Source: Clostridium bornimense
GTDB taxonomy: Bacteria > Bacillota > Clostridia > Clostridiales > Clostridiaceae
Direction: 5' to 3'
Assembly (NCBI RefSeq): GCF_018917145.1
Contig: NZ_JAHLOD010000021.1
Coordinates: 1 to 61,771 of the forward strand
Length of the DNA stretch: 61,771 nt
Shown one piece after another: positions 44,444-56,031 of the stretch. Made by a program: the position numbers and the translations under genes. The notes beneath the pieces are model-generated. The model did no database searches and was not told where the DNA came from. It saw only the letters and a program-made list of their open reading frames with translations. The stretch's first letter is position 1; every line of letters begins with the position of its first letter.

Positions 44444-45928
44444 ATGAATGAAAGTACTAAATTAGTAATAAAATCTGCGCATAAAAAAGCTGTAATTTTA
44501 AATTGGATAATATGTGTGGTAATGGATTTAGCTTTAATTATGAATTGTTTTCAGCAGGGCGTTAAGTGGTGGATTAATGTATTTATTGTTGTTTTAATAC
44601 AAATTCCTATGATATTGGCTACAATAGCTTATAAAAAGAATAAAGAAAATAATTTTACGGGGATGTTATCATTTTTAGCATCATATATGGCATGGGTATC
44701 TATATTTATAAGAACAGGAAAAGTAGAAGTATATGTTTTTGTACTAATAATTTCTACAATATACGTTGTTTATTCAGAGAAAAAGTTTATAGATATTATT
44801 GGAGGAATAGCGGTATCATTAGAAGTTATAAAAACAATATGGGATTATAATAGATTAGATAATATTAATCTTTCAATATATATTACAATGATTATTGCAT
44901 CAGTGGCATTTTATGTTGTTTTAGGGATTGTAACTAATGAAATGAGTAAAACCATTAATAAGTCTATAGATAATTTAAAAGAAGTTGAGGAAGCAAGAAA
45001 AAAACAAGAAGAAGTTTCAAGTGAAATAAAGAAAACTGTAAAAGTAGTATCAGAAAACTCAAGTGAGATAGATAAAATTGTAGAAGAGATATCAACTTCT
45101 TCAAAGTCAATAGCTTTTGCAATTAATGAAATATCAAAAGGTGCAACTACTACAGCAGAAGATATACAAATGCAATCTAGCCATTTAGATAAGATAAATG
45201 CAGATATAGAAGAATCATCTAATGCCTGTGATCTTATGGAAAAATCTTCAGGAAATGCTTATGACGTAATTAAGCAAGGAGAAAGTATTTTAAAAGAGCT
45301 TATTGAAGAATCTAATATAGTTACTGACAATACAAAAGAAGTACATAGTATTATGAAGGAACTTTTAGAAGAATCAAGAGAGATAGCAAATATAACTGGT
45401 GTTATATCAGGAATAGCAAATCAAACAAATCTTTTAGCATTAAATGCATCTATAGAAGCAGCTAGAGCTGGAGAAGCTGGAAAAGGATTTAGTGTTGTTG
45501 CTAATGAAGTAGGATTATTAGCAGATCAATCTAAGGAAGCTACTAAAAATATTGATAATATCGTTGTGAAACTTCAAAACAAGTGTAATAAGTCTAGTGA
45601 AGTAGTGGAAAAACTTACTATAAGTAATGGAAAACAAAATGATTTAGTAAAGAAAACTGATAGTGCATTTAATGAAATAAATAAAGAAATTATTGAAATA
45701 ATGGATAAAAACAATTTAGTTAAAAATAGTATAGGTGAGGTTGTAAAGTCAAGTGATGTAATTACTGGATCAATAACAAGTATATCAGCTGTTTCAGAGG
45801 AAACAATGTCTAACTCAGAGGAAACTGCTGCAATGTCTAGTGAATATATAGTAAGTGCTAATCATGCAAGAAAATTAGTTGGAGAATTAGTGAAAGTTAT
45901 AGAACGATTAGAAGAAATAAGTGAGTAA
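44444..45928 (+). CDS. Methyl-accepting chemotaxis protein, tandem copy 1
   Basis: 494 residues. About six membrane segments fill residues 15-170 with only short loops, so there is no outside sensor domain and no clear HAMP. A coiled-coil signalling domain follows. Its hairpin tip [20 protein letters not shown], then [18 protein letters not shown], binds CheA/CheW. Gln/Glu-rich flanks are potential methylation sites. ATG 44444 follows AGGGGAG (TTG three bases earlier is possible). It is first of three paralogues. Confidence 0.9.
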   Translation: MNESTKLVIKSAHKKAVILNWIICVVMDLALIMNCFQQGVKWWINVFIVVLIQIPMILATIAYKKNKENNFTGMLSFLASYMAWVSIFIRTGKVEVYVFVLIISTIYVVYSEKKFIDIIGGIAVSLEVIKTIWDYNRLDNINLSIYITMIIASVAFYVVLGIVTNEMSKTINKSIDNLKEVEEARKKQEEVSSEIKKTVKVVSENSSEIDKIVEEISTSSKSIAFAINEISKGATTTAEDIQMQSSHLDKINADIEESSNACDLMEKSSGNAYDVIKQGESILKELIEESNIVTDNTKEVHSIMKELLEESREIANITGVISGIANQTNLLALNASIEAARAGEAGKGFSVVANEVGLLADQSKEATKNIDNIVVKLQNKCNKSSEVVEKLTISNGKQNDLVKKTDSAFNEINKEIIEIMDKNNLVKNSIGEVVKSSDVITGSITSISAVSEETMSNSEETAAMSSEYIVSANHARKLVGELVKVIERLEEISE

Positions 45929-45967
45929 TTAATATAACAAATAACAGAAGAGGGGAAAAAACTAAAG

Positions 45968-47440
45968 ATGAATTCTAATGATAAGTATTATTTATACGCT
46001 AATAAAATGAATTTAATTGTTTCATGGGTATTAGCAATTATATCAGATTTAGGTTTATTATTATCTGTTTGTATGGGGAGAGTCAACCCAATAGTTGTTA
46101 TAGCAATACTTTCATATTTACAGATAACATTAATTATAGCTACTATGATTTATAGAAAAGATAAATTAAATAATAGAGTAGGAATACTTTCTATGTTTTC
46201 ACTGTATGTACCATGGATACTAACTATGTTTGCTAGTAAAGAACTAATAGTATACGTATTTGCAGTTCCATTATTAACAGTGGCTGCTTTATATGCAAAA
46301 AGGAGTAGAATTATTTTTTTAATTTCTCTAACTTCAGTAATAGAAGTTATTAAGACAATGTTAGATGGAATTGTAAAGGTAAAAGGAAATCTTGTAGCAT
46401 ATGTAGTTATGTTTGCAGTTTCAGCAGCATTCTTTATAAGTATATATATAGTTGTTAGGGTTATTGAAAAATATATGACAGTATCAAATGAAAACTTCAG
46501 TGAAATTATGGAAGCAAAAGCTAAACAAGAAGCTGACCTTGAAAGAAATATAAGAGTATCACAATCAGTAAGTTCTAATTCTAATACAATAAGTAATTTA
46601 GTTGAAGAAATAAAAACTTCAACAGAGACTGTTACTTGTGCTATTGAAGAAATAGCACAAGGAGCTAGTACAATTGCAGAAGATATACAAAGTCAATCTG
46701 AAAGTGTAGAAGAAATACATTCTATGATAGAGGGTACTGTTAAAGAATGTAACGTTATGGATGAAGCATCAAATAATACATCTTTAGTAATAAATGAGGG
46801 AACAGAAATAGTTAAAAAACTTACAGAGGAATCAGATATAGTTACGAGAAATACAGAAGAAGTATCTAATCTTATGAAAGAATTACAAGATGAGTGTAAT
46901 GAAATAGCTACAATAACATCTGTTATTGAAGGAATAGCAAGTCAAACAAATCTTTTAGCGTTAAATGCATCTATAGAAGCAGCTAGAGCAGGAGAGATGG
47001 GAAAAGGTTTCAGTGTAGTAGCTAATGAAGTGGGAAATTTAGCAGGTCAATGTAGTGATGCAACGAAAAGCATAAGTAATATTATAGCTAACCTTCAAAA
47101 GAAGGCTAATATGTCTACGGATGTAGTAGGTAAATTAAGTGTTAGCAATAGTGTTCAAAATGAATTAGTTAATAGAACAGAATCTATATTTAATAAAATT
47201 GATAAAGATGTAGAGCGTATAATATTAGGAAATGAAAAGGTAAAAGAAAGAATTGAGGATATATTAAAATCTAATGATAATATTGTAAAATCTATAACCA
47301 ATATATCAGCAATATCTGAAGAAACAATGTCAAATACAGAAGAAACATTAGCTATGTCTAATGAAAATATTGTTCAAGCTAACAAGGCAGATAATTTAAT
47401 AAAAGAGTTAGTTGAGATTGCAAATGAATTAACACAATAA
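45968..47440 (+). CDS. Methyl-accepting chemotaxis protein, tandem copy 2
   Basis: 490 residues with the same layout as its neighbours: six or so N-terminal membrane segments (about 15-165), then a signalling domain with tip [20 protein letters not shown] and [18 protein letters not shown]. The membrane parts are clearly diverged from copy 1 while the tips stay near-identical, suggesting different inputs to the same pathway. The ribosome site AGAGGGG lies 12 bases from the ATG. Its stop overlaps the next start (TAATG). Confidence 0.9.
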   Translation: MNSNDKYYLYANKMNLIVSWVLAIISDLGLLLSVCMGRVNPIVVIAILSYLQITLIIATMIYRKDKLNNRVGILSMFSLYVPWILTMFASKELIVYVFAVPLLTVAALYAKRSRIIFLISLTSVIEVIKTMLDGIVKVKGNLVAYVVMFAVSAAFFISIYIVVRVIEKYMTVSNENFSEIMEAKAKQEADLERNIRVSQSVSSNSNTISNLVEEIKTSTETVTCAIEEIAQGASTIAEDIQSQSESVEEIHSMIEGTVKECNVMDEASNNTSLVINEGTEIVKKLTEESDIVTRNTEEVSNLMKELQDECNEIATITSVIEGIASQTNLLALNASIEAARAGEMGKGFSVVANEVGNLAGQCSDATKSISNIIANLQKKANMSTDVVGKLSVSNSVQNELVNRTESIFNKIDKDVERIILGNEKVKERIEDILKSNDNIVKSITNISAISEETMSNTEETLAMSNENIVQANKADNLIKELVEIANELTQ

Positions 47441-48963
47441 TGTATAATAAAAATGCAACTAAGGAAGGACATAAAGTGAAAGATAGTAAAGTGAATATAA
47501 TAAAATTTGCAAATAAGTTTGCAATAATAATGACATCAATAATGGTACTTTTAATAGTATCATTGTTGACAATATCATCAAGTATGGGGAGATTTGATAA
47601 AGGATTTTCCATAATATTCTCAGTAATAGTTTTACTAATACATGGGTATTCAATATTTTCTTACATAAAAGATAAAAGTAATCCATATATAAAATATACT
47701 ACATTTTTTACTTCATTTATACCAGTAAGTGCATCTGTAATAAAAACAGATCAGCTTATACTTATATGTTGTTTGTTTTGCGTAATTATTACTTATGTTA
47801 GTTATGCAAATAGAAAGTTATTATTAGTATATATGGTGTTAGGTTTATTAGTTGAATGTATAAAAGTAATATATGATGTTAGTACTGGTAATATGGTTGA
47901 AATTATTGCTTATATAATTATGGGATCTATAACTATTTTATTTTACATTGTAGTTTACTTTATACAAGTTTTAACTAGTCTATATACGAAAAGTATAACT
48001 TCAAATTTAAGTAAAGTTATGGAAGCAAAAGAAAAACAAGAAAAAGTAACAGAAAAGATTTTTGAAACTAGTAATGTAGTTATAGAAAATTCAGATAGAA
48101 TAAATACTATAATGAAGGAAATATCAGAGTCATCTAATTTGGTATCTACAGCTATTGAAGAAATTGCTACAGGAACTAATGGAATGACTGTAGATATTCA
48201 GAGTCAATCTGAAAATATAGTTAAGATACAAAGAGAAATAGAAGAATCTATTAAAGCTTGTGATGATATGAATAGTGTATCTATTACTACATCTAATGTT
48301 GTAGATAAGGGAGCAGATATAGTTGATAAATTATTCAATGAATCAAAAATAGTTACAGAGAATACTAATGAGGTATATCAATTAGTTAGTGAATTTATAG
48401 AAGAATCTAATGAAATAGCTAAGATAACATCAGTTATTACAGCAATAGCGAATCAGACAAACTTATTAGCATTAAATGCATCAATAGAAGCTGCAAGAGC
48501 AGGGGAACTTGGAAAAGGATTTAGTGTTGTTGCAGAAGAGGTAGGGAATTTAGCGGAACAATCAAAAGAAGCTACTGAAAATATAAATGAAATAATAAGA
48601 AGATTACAAGATAAAAGTAATAAGTCTAATAAAATGGTTAAAGTTCTAAGAGAAAGTAATGAGATTCAAAATTCATTAGTAGAAGAAACTAAGAGCGTGT
48701 TTGAAGATATAGATAGTAATGTTAGTAATATAATTGATAGAAATAACAAAGTAAAAGATAGTGTTAATGAAGTTAAGGCCTCTAATGAAATGATAAGCAA
48801 TGCTATGACTAATATATCTGCTGTTTCAGAGGAAACTATGGCAAATACAGAAGAAACTTTTGCTATGTCTAATGAGCATATAGAGCAAGCTAAAAAAGGT
48901 GAAGTAATAATAGAAGAATTAATAAATGCAATTAATGATCTAAAAGTTATTAGTGAACAATAA
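47440..48963 (+). CDS. Methyl-accepting chemotaxis protein, tandem copy 3
   Basis: 507 residues from ATG 47440, which overlaps the previous stop. A GTG at 47476, after AAGGAAGG, is an alternative start giving 495 residues, closer to the paralogues. Membrane segments span about 30-190, then the signalling domain with tip [20 protein letters not shown] and [19 protein letters not shown] palindrome, AATAAGTTAACTTATT (48981-48996), follows the stop and may end or trim the transcript. Confidence 0.88.
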   Translation: MYNKNATKEGHKVKDSKVNIIKFANKFAIIMTSIMVLLIVSLLTISSSMGRFDKGFSIIFSVIVLLIHGYSIFSYIKDKSNPYIKYTTFFTSFIPVSASVIKTDQLILICCLFCVIITYVSYANRKLLLVYMVLGLLVECIKVIYDVSTGNMVEIIAYIIMGSITILFYIVVYFIQVLTSLYTKSITSNLSKVMEAKEKQEKVTEKIFETSNVVIENSDRINTIMKEISESSNLVSTAIEEIATGTNGMTVDIQSQSENIVKIQREIEESIKACDDMNSVSITTSNVVDKGADIVDKLFNESKIVTENTNEVYQLVSEFIEESNEIAKITSVITAIANQTNLLALNASIEAARAGELGKGFSVVAEEVGNLAEQSKEATENINEIIRRLQDKSNKSNKMVKVLRESNEIQNSLVEETKSVFEDIDSNVSNIIDRNNKVKDSVNEVKASNEMISNAMTNISAVSEETMANTEETFAMSNEHIEQAKKGEVIIEELINAINDLKVISEQ

Positions 48964-49042
48964 AGTTTTAGATCCTCTTGAATAAGTTAACTTATTATGA
49001 AAGAATAATATATATGAAGTTAATTATATGAGGAGTGGAACT

Positions 49043-49717
49043 ATGGTTGAATTTAGCAATAAATGGAATGAAGTCTTAGCAGGAGAATTTGAAAAAGATT
49101 ATTATGTAAATCTTAGAAAGTTCCTTATACACGAATATAAAACTAAAAAGATATATCCCAATATGTATGATATGTTTAATGCATTAAAATTAACATCTTA
49201 TGAAGATGTTAAAATAGTTATATTAGGTCAGGATCCTTATCATGGTGAAAATCAAGCTCATGGTTTAGCTTTTTCAGTGAATAAAGGAATTAAAATTCCA
49301 CCATCTTTATTGAATATGTATAAAGAATTGCATAATGATTTAGGGTGTTTTATACCGAATAATGGTTATTTGGTACCTTGGGCAGAGCAAGGAGTCTTGC
49401 TTTTAAATACCGTTTTAACTGTTAGAGAAGGAGAACCTAATTCTCATAAAAATAAGGGATGGGAGATATTTACCGATAAAGTTATCTCAAAATTAAATGA
49501 GAGAGAGGATCCTGTGATATTTATTTTATGGGGAAATAATGCTAAGGAAAAGTTAAAACTTATAACAAATAAAAATCATTTTATTTTAACTGCTCCACAT
49601 CCAAGTCCTTTATCAGCATCAAGAGGCTTTTTTGGATGTAAGCATTTTTCAAAAGCTAATGAGATTTTAAAATCATTACATAAGAAAGAAATAGACTGGC
49701 AAATAAATAATATATAA
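49043..49717 (+). CDS. ung: Uracil-DNA glycosylase (family 1)
   Basis: Removes uracil from DNA. The catalytic Asp motif [18 protein letters not shown] and the His motif [13 protein letters not shown] are intact in 224 residues. ATG 49043 is preferred because GAGGAGTGG lies between it and the upstream ATG 49028. A terminator follows. Confidence 0.96.
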   Translation: MVEFSNKWNEVLAGEFEKDYYVNLRKFLIHEYKTKKIYPNMYDMFNALKLTSYEDVKIVILGQDPYHGENQAHGLAFSVNKGIKIPPSLLNMYKELHNDLGCFIPNNGYLVPWAEQGVLLLNTVLTVREGEPNSHKNKGWEIFTDKVISKLNEREDPVIFILWGNNAKEKLKLITNKNHFILTAPHPSPLSASRGFFGCKHFSKANEILKSLHKKEIDWQINNI

Positions 49718-49778
49718 TTAGGAATAGAAAAATAATATTGAGAATATAATAATATTATTACGTAAGGTTTTTTTAGAG

Positions 49779-49816
49779 TGGCTGTCACGCAAAAAAAGTG
49801 TGGCGGCTTTTTTCAT
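49779..49816 (+). terminator. Terminator after ung
   Basis: GCTGTCACGC pairs fully with GTGTGGCGGC, including G-U pairs, around a run of A, then TTTTTT. It is related in sequence to the terminators at 11669 and 44186. Confidence 0.85.
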
Positions 49817-49919
49817 TAAAATAGAGTATAAAAGGTACAAGTATAAGGGAAGTTAAAAAAAGCAGAAAATAAAAAAAGGGGTGCGCAAGGCACCTGTTTG
49901 GAAATTCGTGGGTTAGAAA

Positions 49920-50126
49920 TTAACTAAAGCTAGAATTTTCATTACAGAGAATTTTGTTTTTCAGATGATTAATGGCATCTGCTCTTCTTGCTTGAATATC
50001 CTTAGCTTCTGCTAGTTTGTTAGGAGAAGAAATATTATTACTATGGGTTTCAAGGTGTTTAGCTGTTCGAGTATAATTTTCTACCAAATTAATCATTTCA
50101 TTTAATCGTAGTTCTTGATTATTCAA
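49920..50126 (-). CDS. Small helical protein of unknown function
   Basis: About 68 residues, charged and probably helical (ELRLNEMINLVENYTRTAKH, then KLAEAKDIQARRADAINHLK), with no signal or membrane segment. The likely start is TTG 50126, eight bases after a perfect GGGAGG; a GTG at 50135 overlaps that site. The strong ribosome site and the codon pattern support a real gene. It is divergent from the 50287 gene. I do not recognise the family. Confidence 0.6.
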   Translation of the reverse strand: MNNQELRLNEMINLVENYTRTAKHLETHSNNISSPNKLAEAKDIQARRADAINHLKNKILCNENSSFS

Positions 50127-50286
50127 ATTAAACACCTCCCTAGTACAATAATATTATTTCAGAGGAGACAATAAATAATACTATAATAATAATGGTATAT
50201 TAACCAAAATTAAAAATTTATTATATACCAAGTAAAGGATATGATAAAATTATATAAATATTAAATTTTATTACATGGGGGCTAAA

Positions 50287-52071
50287 ATGATAAAAGATTA
50301 TTTAAAAGATAATATATTAGTAACTGATGGAGCAATGGGAACTTATTATATGAAAGATAAGGTAAATAGTGTTTCTTGTTGTGAATTAGCTAATATAACA
50401 AATCCAGAAGAAATAAAGAAAATTCATATGGAATATATTGATGCAGGGGCAAAAATTATAAGAACAAATACTTTTGCTGCCAATAGAGAAGCATTAGATG
50501 TTACTGATGAGGAATTAAAAAAGATAATAATTAATGGATATAAAATAGCAAAAGAGGTTGCAAAAGATAAGGATGTATTTGTGGCAGCATCTATAGGTCC
50601 AATAAGGGCAAATGTGGAAAAAGATGTGGATATTTTTTCAGAATATAAGTATATTGTGGATAACTTTCTAGAAATTGGAGCAGATATATTTGTTTTTGAG
50701 ACATTTAGTAAACTAGATTATTTAAATGAAATTTCTACGTATATTAAAAGTAAAAATGAAAATGCTTTTATAATAACTAATTTTGCTATTATGGGTGACG
50801 GCTTTACTAGAGATGGAGTTAGTTTGAATAAAATTGTAAGTGAGATAAAAAGTTATAGATCTGTAGATATTTATGGATTTAATTGTGGATCTGGTCCAAC
50901 ACACTTGTATAAATTATTAAAAGGAATAGATATTAAAAATGATATAGTAGCAGTATTACCTAATACAGGATATCCAGAAGTAATAAATGAAAGAACAATA
51001 TATCCTAACAATCCTGAATATTTTGCACATAAGATGATGGATTTTAAAAGATTAGGATTTAGAATTCTTGGTGGGTGTTGTGGTACAAGTCCAGAACATA
51101 TTAAAAAGTTAGTTGAGGCATTAAATAATAATGATAAGTTAGAAATAAAAAGATACAAAAAAGAAGAAAGTTATAACAATAGGATATTAAAAAAAGAAAA
51201 TAAATTTTTAAACAAATTAAAAGAAGATAAGTTTGTTATAGCTGTAGAATTAGCGCCTCCATTTGATACAAATATAGATAAGATGATGCATTGTGCAAAG
51301 GTATGTAAAGAGAATAATATTGATTTAGTTACGATACCTGATTCACCAATGTCTAAAGTTAGAGTAGATTCAACGATACTAGCAACAAAGATAAAAAGAG
51401 AAATTGGTATAGATGTTATGCCTCATGTATGTTGTAGAGATAAAAATACTAATGCCATAAGATCTGGGCTTATGGGGGCTCACATTGAAGACATAAGAAA
51501 TGTGTTAGCACTTACAGGAGATCCAATGTCTGATATTAATAAGGTAGAGACTAAGAGCGTATTTAATTTAAATTCATTTAAGCTTATTAATTTAATTTCA
51601 GAGATGAATAATGAAGTTTTTGAAGGAGATAGTATAACTATTGGTGCAGCGTTAAATTTAAATGTTAGAAATAAGGATATTGAAGTGGCAAGAATGAAAA
51701 AGAAGAAGGAAAATGGAGCTAACTTCTTTTTAACACAACCAATTTTTGATGATGAAACTTTTAAGTATCTTAAGAAAGTGAAAGAAGAAAATAACGTAAA
51801 AATACTAGGGGGAATTCTACCAATAGTAAGCTATAAAAATGCACAGTTTTTAAATAACGAATTACCAGGGGTAAACATTCCTAAAGAATATATAGATAGA
51901 TTTACTCTAGATATGGATAAAGAAGAAGCTGAAAAAGTTGGTATAGATATCGCAGTAGAATTAGGAAACAAGATGAAAGACATTGTAGACGGATTTTATT
52001 TTATAACACCATTTAAGAGAATAGAAATGATAATGAAGATTATAGATGGAATTAAAAATTCACATTGTTAG
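50287..52071 (+). CDS. Homocysteine S-methyltransferase / methylenetetrahydrofolate reductase fusion
   Basis: 594 residues in two domains. Residues 1-285 are a zinc-dependent homocysteine methyltransferase (TDGAMGTYY, GFNCGSGP and GGCCGTSPEHI supplying the three Cys). From about 310 on is a MetF-like flavin barrel (FVIAVELAPPFDT, NVLALTGDPM, FFLTQPIFD). This is the YitJ-type fusion acting in methionine synthesis and one-carbon metabolism. ATG 50287 follows GGGGGC; the ATG at 50275 overlaps it. No S-box riboswitch is seen upstream. Confidence 0.9.
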   Translation: MIKDYLKDNILVTDGAMGTYYMKDKVNSVSCCELANITNPEEIKKIHMEYIDAGAKIIRTNTFAANREALDVTDEELKKIIINGYKIAKEVAKDKDVFVAASIGPIRANVEKDVDIFSEYKYIVDNFLEIGADIFVFETFSKLDYLNEISTYIKSKNENAFIITNFAIMGDGFTRDGVSLNKIVSEIKSYRSVDIYGFNCGSGPTHLYKLLKGIDIKNDIVAVLPNTGYPEVINERTIYPNNPEYFAHKMMDFKRLGFRILGGCCGTSPEHIKKLVEALNNNDKLEIKRYKKEESYNNRILKKENKFLNKLKEDKFVIAVELAPPFDTNIDKMMHCAKVCKENNIDLVTIPDSPMSKVRVDSTILATKIKREIGIDVMPHVCCRDKNTNAIRSGLMGAHIEDIRNVLALTGDPMSDINKVETKSVFNLNSFKLINLISEMNNEVFEGDSITIGAALNLNVRNKDIEVARMKKKKENGANFFLTQPIFDDETFKYLKKVKEENNVKILGGILPIVSYKNAQFLNNELPGVNIPKEYIDRFTLDMDKEEAEKVGIDIAVELGNKMKDIVDGFYFITPFKRIEMIMKIIDGIKNSHC

Positions 52072-52087
52072 TTCTTTTTACCTAAAA

Positions 52088-52121
52088 AAGCTGCCGTACT
52101 CATTTGTACGACAGCTTCTTT
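52088..52121 (+). terminator. Terminator shared by convergent genes
   Basis: AAGCTGCCGTAC/GTACGACAGCTT with one mismatch, loop TCATTT, T-rich on the + side and A-rich on the other. It can serve both the fusion gene and dapB. Confidence 0.8.
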
Positions 52122-52141
52122 AATATACTGATTATATTTAA

Positions 52142-52897
52142 TTAACTATTTAAGACATCGTCCATATTGTAAAGACCAGTTTCTTTGTCTGCCATAAATT
52201 GAATTGCCTTCATTGTACCTACAGCAAAAACTTCTCTTGAAGTGGCTGTATGTTTAAGTTCTATTGTTTCACTAGCACCGGCAAATATAACTTCATGCTC
52301 ACCAACAATAGAACCACCTCTTATTGCATGAACACCGATTTCTTTCTTTTGTCTCTTGCAGTCATTACCGCTTCTTCCGAATACATATTCAGTTTCAGCT
52401 TGTATTGCTTCTCTTATTGTATCACCAAGAAGAAGAGCAGTACCACTTGGAGCATCTACTTTTTGATTGTGATGCTTTTCTATTATTTCTATATCATAAT
52501 TTTCAAATAATGTATTTGAAATTTGTTTTAATATGTTGTTTAAAACATTTATACCTATAGACATATTACCAGATCTAAATAATGCTACAGTTTTTGAAGC
52601 TTCCTTAATTTTATTTACTTGATCATCAGAAAGACCAGTAGTACAAATTATTGCAGGAACTTTTTTGCTAGTAGCAAAATTTAGTAAGTCGTTTAATGTT
52701 TCAGGTCTAGAATAATCTACTATTACATCAACATCTAAATTAACGTCATTTATAGAATCGAAAAGTGGAAATTTGATTTCTGGATCTTTATACTTATCAA
52801 CACCACCTACAACTTCGATATTGTCATATTTTTTTGATTCTGCATAGACAGCCTTACCCATTTTGCCGCTAGCACCAACAATTAATATTTTTATCAT
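52142..52897 (-). CDS. dapB: 4-hydroxy-tetrahydrodipicolinate reductase
   Basis: Second enzyme of the lysine/diaminopimelate branch. 251 residues with NAD(P)-binding VGASGKMGKAV and the catalytic EKHHNQKVDAPSGTA. The start follows AAGGGGGG, 16 bases after dapA, so the two form one transcript. Diaminopimelate feeds peptidoglycan and, through dipicolinate, spores. Confidence 0.96.
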   Translation of the reverse strand: MIKILIVGASGKMGKAVYAESKKYDNIEVVGGVDKYKDPEIKFPLFDSINDVNLDVDVIVDYSRPETLNDLLNFATSKKVPAIICTTGLSDDQVNKIKEASKTVALFRSGNMSIGINVLNNILKQISNTLFENYDIEIIEKHHNQKVDAPSGTALLLGDTIREAIQAETEYVFGRSGNDCKRQKKEIGVHAIRGGSIVGEHEVIFAGASETIELKHTATSREVFAVGTMKAIQFMADKETGLYNMDDVLNS

Positions 52898-52913
52898 ATA
52901 TAATATACCCCCC

Positions 52914-53792
52914 TTAAATTAATCCATGCGATTTTAATGCAGTTTCAAGTGATTTTAAGTTATTTTCCTCCATATCAACAAGAGGAAGTCTTAAAGGACC
53001 TACATTGAAATTCATTAAGTTTAATGCAGTTTTAACTGGAATTGGATTTGTTTCAATAAATAAGTTTTTACATAAATCTAAAGTGTCTACTTGAATTTTT
53101 AAAGCTTCTTTAGTTTTACCTTCCATATAAAGAGCACACATATTATGAACCTCTTTTGGTACTATGTTAGCAAGAACAGATATAACTCCAGCACCACCTA
53201 AAGAAAGTATAGGAATTATTTGGTCATCATTACCACTATATATTAAGAAATCTTCTCCACATAAAGCTCTGATTTCAAGTACTTGAGATAAGTCTCCAGA
53301 TGCTTCTTTAACACCTACTATATTAGGAAGCTTTGATAATTCTTTTACTATAGAAGGTTTAAGATTTAGTCCAGTTCTACTAGGAACGTTATATAGTATT
53401 ATTGGAATATTGATATTAGAACTTATAGCTTTAAAATGTTCTATAACTCCTTTATCTGAAGATTTATTATAATAAGGAGTTATTACAAGAACTCCATCTA
53501 CACCTATTTTTTCACACCAAACACTCATAGCTATTGCAGCAGCAGTGTTATTACTTCCACTACCAGCAATTATAGGAATTCTTCCATTAGCTTTTTCTAC
53601 AGTAAATTTAATTGTAGATTTCTTTTCTTCTTCTGTCATAGTAGTTGCTTCACCGGTTGTTCCACATATTATTATGGCATCAGTATCATTTTTTATATGA
53701 TACTCAATTAACTCCTCTAATTTATCAAAATCAACACCATTATCATTAAAAGGGGTTACTAGTGCAACTCCACTACCTGTAAATAGTTTCAT
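52914..53792 (-). CDS. dapA: 4-hydroxy-tetrahydrodipicolinate synthase
   Basis: Condenses pyruvate and aspartate semialdehyde. 292 residues with GTTGEATTM, the Tyr motif YNVPSRTG and the Schiff-base Lys in GVKEASGD. The start follows AAGGAGAATG. It is the first gene of dapA-dapB. No lysine riboswitch is visible in the 338-base divergent gap 53793-54130, which holds only A+T-rich sequence and the opp promoter. Confidence 0.96.
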   Translation of the reverse strand: MKLFTGSGVALVTPFNDNGVDFDKLEELIEYHIKNDTDAIIICGTTGEATTMTEEEKKSTIKFTVEKANGRIPIIAGSGSNNTAAAIAMSVWCEKIGVDGVLVITPYYNKSSDKGVIEHFKAISSNINIPIILYNVPSRTGLNLKPSIVKELSKLPNIVGVKEASGDLSQVLEIRALCGEDFLIYSGNDDQIIPILSLGGAGVISVLANIVPKEVHNMCALYMEGKTKEALKIQVDTLDLCKNLFIETNPIPVKTALNLMNFNVGPLRLPLVDMEENNLKSLETALKSHGLI

Positions 53793-54030
53793 ATATCATT
53801 CTCCTTTGAGATAAAATACTTTTAATTACCTATTATATTATATAACGATATTAAAAAGAATTGTAGGTATTTTTAATAAAGAGATAATTTACATATGAAA
53901 TATATTATTACAGGGTGCTATAAATAATATTATAAAAAAAGAAAGATTATAGTAATTAATATTTTGTTAATAAAAATCCTGCAAAATTATCTATTCTATA
54001 AATAATTATATGCAGTTTTGTGATTGTTGG

Positions 54031-54058
54031 TTGACAAATTGCAAAATTTTAATATAAT
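54031..54058 (+). promoter_or_regulatory. Promoter of the opp operon
   Basis: TTGACA (54031-54036) and TATAAT (54053-54058), both perfect, with a 16-base spacer, 73 bases before the oppB start. Confidence 0.75.
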
Positions 54059-54130
54059 AATTCATATACCAAAAAACGATAAAAACACTTGTTTTTTTAC
54101 GTAAAACAAATAGAACATGGGGGAAAGGAT

Positions 54131-55057
54131 ATGGCAAAATATATTTTTAAGAGATTTTTTAGTAGTATTTTTACTATATTTGTAGTAATTACTTTGACAT
54201 TTTTCTTAATGAGATTAATGCCAGGTGGACCATTTGATGGTGAAAAGGTAACACCTGAGATAAAAGCAAATTTAGAAGCAAAATATGGGATGGACAAGCC
54301 ACTTGGAGAACAATACATTATGTATTTAAAAAATTTAGCAAAAGGTGACCTTGGAGAGTCAATGATATTTAAAGGAAGAAAAGTTACTGATACAATTGCT
54401 AATTCCTTTCCGAATTCTGCTAAGGTTGGATTAGTTACAGTTTGTTTTTCTGTGATAGTGGGAGTTGGACTTGGAATTTTAGCAGCACTTAAGAAGGGAA
54501 GATGGCCTGATTCATTATGTATGATTATTGCAACATTAGGGATGACAATACCTAGTTTCGTAATAGGTACAGGAATGATATATATTTTGGGAGTTCAACT
54601 TAAGTTACTTCCACCAACAGGATTTAGTTCATGGGAACATTATATAATGCCAGTTATAGCTCTTGCAGGAAGTTCGATGGCATTTATAACAAGACTTACA
54701 AGAAGTAGATTGTTAGATGTTATGAAAGCAGATTATATAAGAACTGCAAAAGCAAAAGGACTTAGCCAAGGTAAGATTATTTTTAAACATGCATTGAGAA
54801 ATTCACTAATACCAATAGTAACTTACTTAGGACCATTAGTAGCAAGTATTCTTACTGGAAGTTTTGTAGTTGAAAAGATATTTGCTATTCCAGGGCTTGG
54901 AAATGAGTTTATTCAATCAGTTACAAATAGAGATTACTCTATGTTATTAGGAGTTACAGTATTCTATTGTACATTAATTATAGTATTTAACTTTATAGTA
55001 GATATTCTTTATGTGGTAATTGATCCAAGAATTAAATTAGAAAATACTGAAGGATAG
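54131..55057 (+). CDS. oppB: Oligopeptide ABC transporter permease OppB
   Basis: 308 residues, six membrane segments. The N-terminal IFKRFFSSIFTIFVV and the EAA loop (RTAKAKGLSQGKIIFKHALR) are typical of OppB/DppB. ATG 54131 follows GGGGGAAAGG; the ATG 42 bases earlier has no ribosome site. First gene of oppBCDF-A. Confidence 0.94.
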   Translation: MAKYIFKRFFSSIFTIFVVITLTFFLMRLMPGGPFDGEKVTPEIKANLEAKYGMDKPLGEQYIMYLKNLAKGDLGESMIFKGRKVTDTIANSFPNSAKVGLVTVCFSVIVGVGLGILAALKKGRWPDSLCMIIATLGMTIPSFVIGTGMIYILGVQLKLLPPTGFSSWEHYIMPVIALAGSSMAFITRLTRSRLLDVMKADYIRTAKAKGLSQGKIIFKHALRNSLIPIVTYLGPLVASILTGSFVVEKIFAIPGLGNEFIQSVTNRDYSMLLGVTVFYCTLIIVFNFIVDILYVVIDPRIKLENTEG

Positions 55058-55071
55058 TTAGGAGAAAAATA

Positions 55072-56016
55072 ATGAAAAAAGATATAAGCATTGACAAAGA
55101 ATTATTTACTCCACTTACAGCAGAAGAAAAGAAAGTTAATTCTGTAGTAAGACCTAGTGTAGGGTATTGGAAAGATGCATGGAGTAGACTAAAAAGTAAC
55201 AAAATGGCTTTAACATCATTAATTATAATAATAGTTATTATGTTTTCAGCATTTATTTTACCACTTTTTCTACCATACACATATGATGGAACAAACTTAG
55301 AAATAGCAAATCAAAGCCCATCAAAGTCACATTGGTTTGGAACAGATCAACTAGGAAGAGATATTTTGGTAAGAGTTTTATATGGAGCTAAGTATTCATT
55401 AATTATAGGTATAGCTGCAGCAATAATTAATTTATTTATTGGTGTATTATATGGGGGTATTGCAGGATTTTTAGGTGGAAGAGTAGATTCTATTATGATG
55501 AGAATAGTAGATGTCCTTTATTCTATACCACTTACTATATATGTAATAATATTAATGGCAATTTTATATGATCCTAATGCTGGGAAAAGTGGGCTTGGAA
55601 CAATAATTTTAGCACTTTCTATATCTTATTGGATAGGGATGGCTAGAATTGTAAGAGGAGAAGTCCTTCAGTTAAAACAACAAGAATTTGTTCTTGCAGC
55701 AAGAGCTCTTGGGGCATCAAAAATAAGAATACTTTTAAGACACTTAATACCAAACTGTGTTGGATCAATTATAGTAACAATGACATTACTTATACCTGAG
55801 GCTATATTTACTGAAGCATTTTTAGGATTTATAGGTATAGGTCTTGTACCACCATTAGCATCTTTAGGTACATTGGCTAGTGAAGCACAAAAAACAATTT
55901 ATACTTATCCATATCAATTATTATTCCCATCAATTATGATTTGTTTAATAATTTTAGCATTTAATTTATTTGGTGATGGATTAAGTGAAGCACTAGATCC
56001 TAAAAATAAAAAGTAG
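55072..56016 (+). CDS. oppC: Oligopeptide ABC transporter permease OppC
   Basis: 314 residues. A cytoplasmic N-terminus of about 40 residues precedes six membrane segments. HWFGTDQLGRDILVR and the EAA loop (ARALGASKIRILLRHLIPN) are OppC/DppC signatures. The start follows TTAGGAGAAA, 14 bases after oppB. Confidence 0.94.
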   Translation: MKKDISIDKELFTPLTAEEKKVNSVVRPSVGYWKDAWSRLKSNKMALTSLIIIIVIMFSAFILPLFLPYTYDGTNLEIANQSPSKSHWFGTDQLGRDILVRVLYGAKYSLIIGIAAAIINLFIGVLYGGIAGFLGGRVDSIMMRIVDVLYSIPLTIYVIILMAILYDPNAGKSGLGTIILALSISYWIGMARIVRGEVLQLKQQEFVLAARALGASKIRILLRHLIPNCVGSIIVTMTLLIPEAIFTEAFLGFIGIGLVPPLASLGTLASEAQKTIYTYPYQLLFPSIMICLIILAFNLFGDGLSEALDPKNKK

Positions 56017-56031
56017 GGGGAACTGATATAT

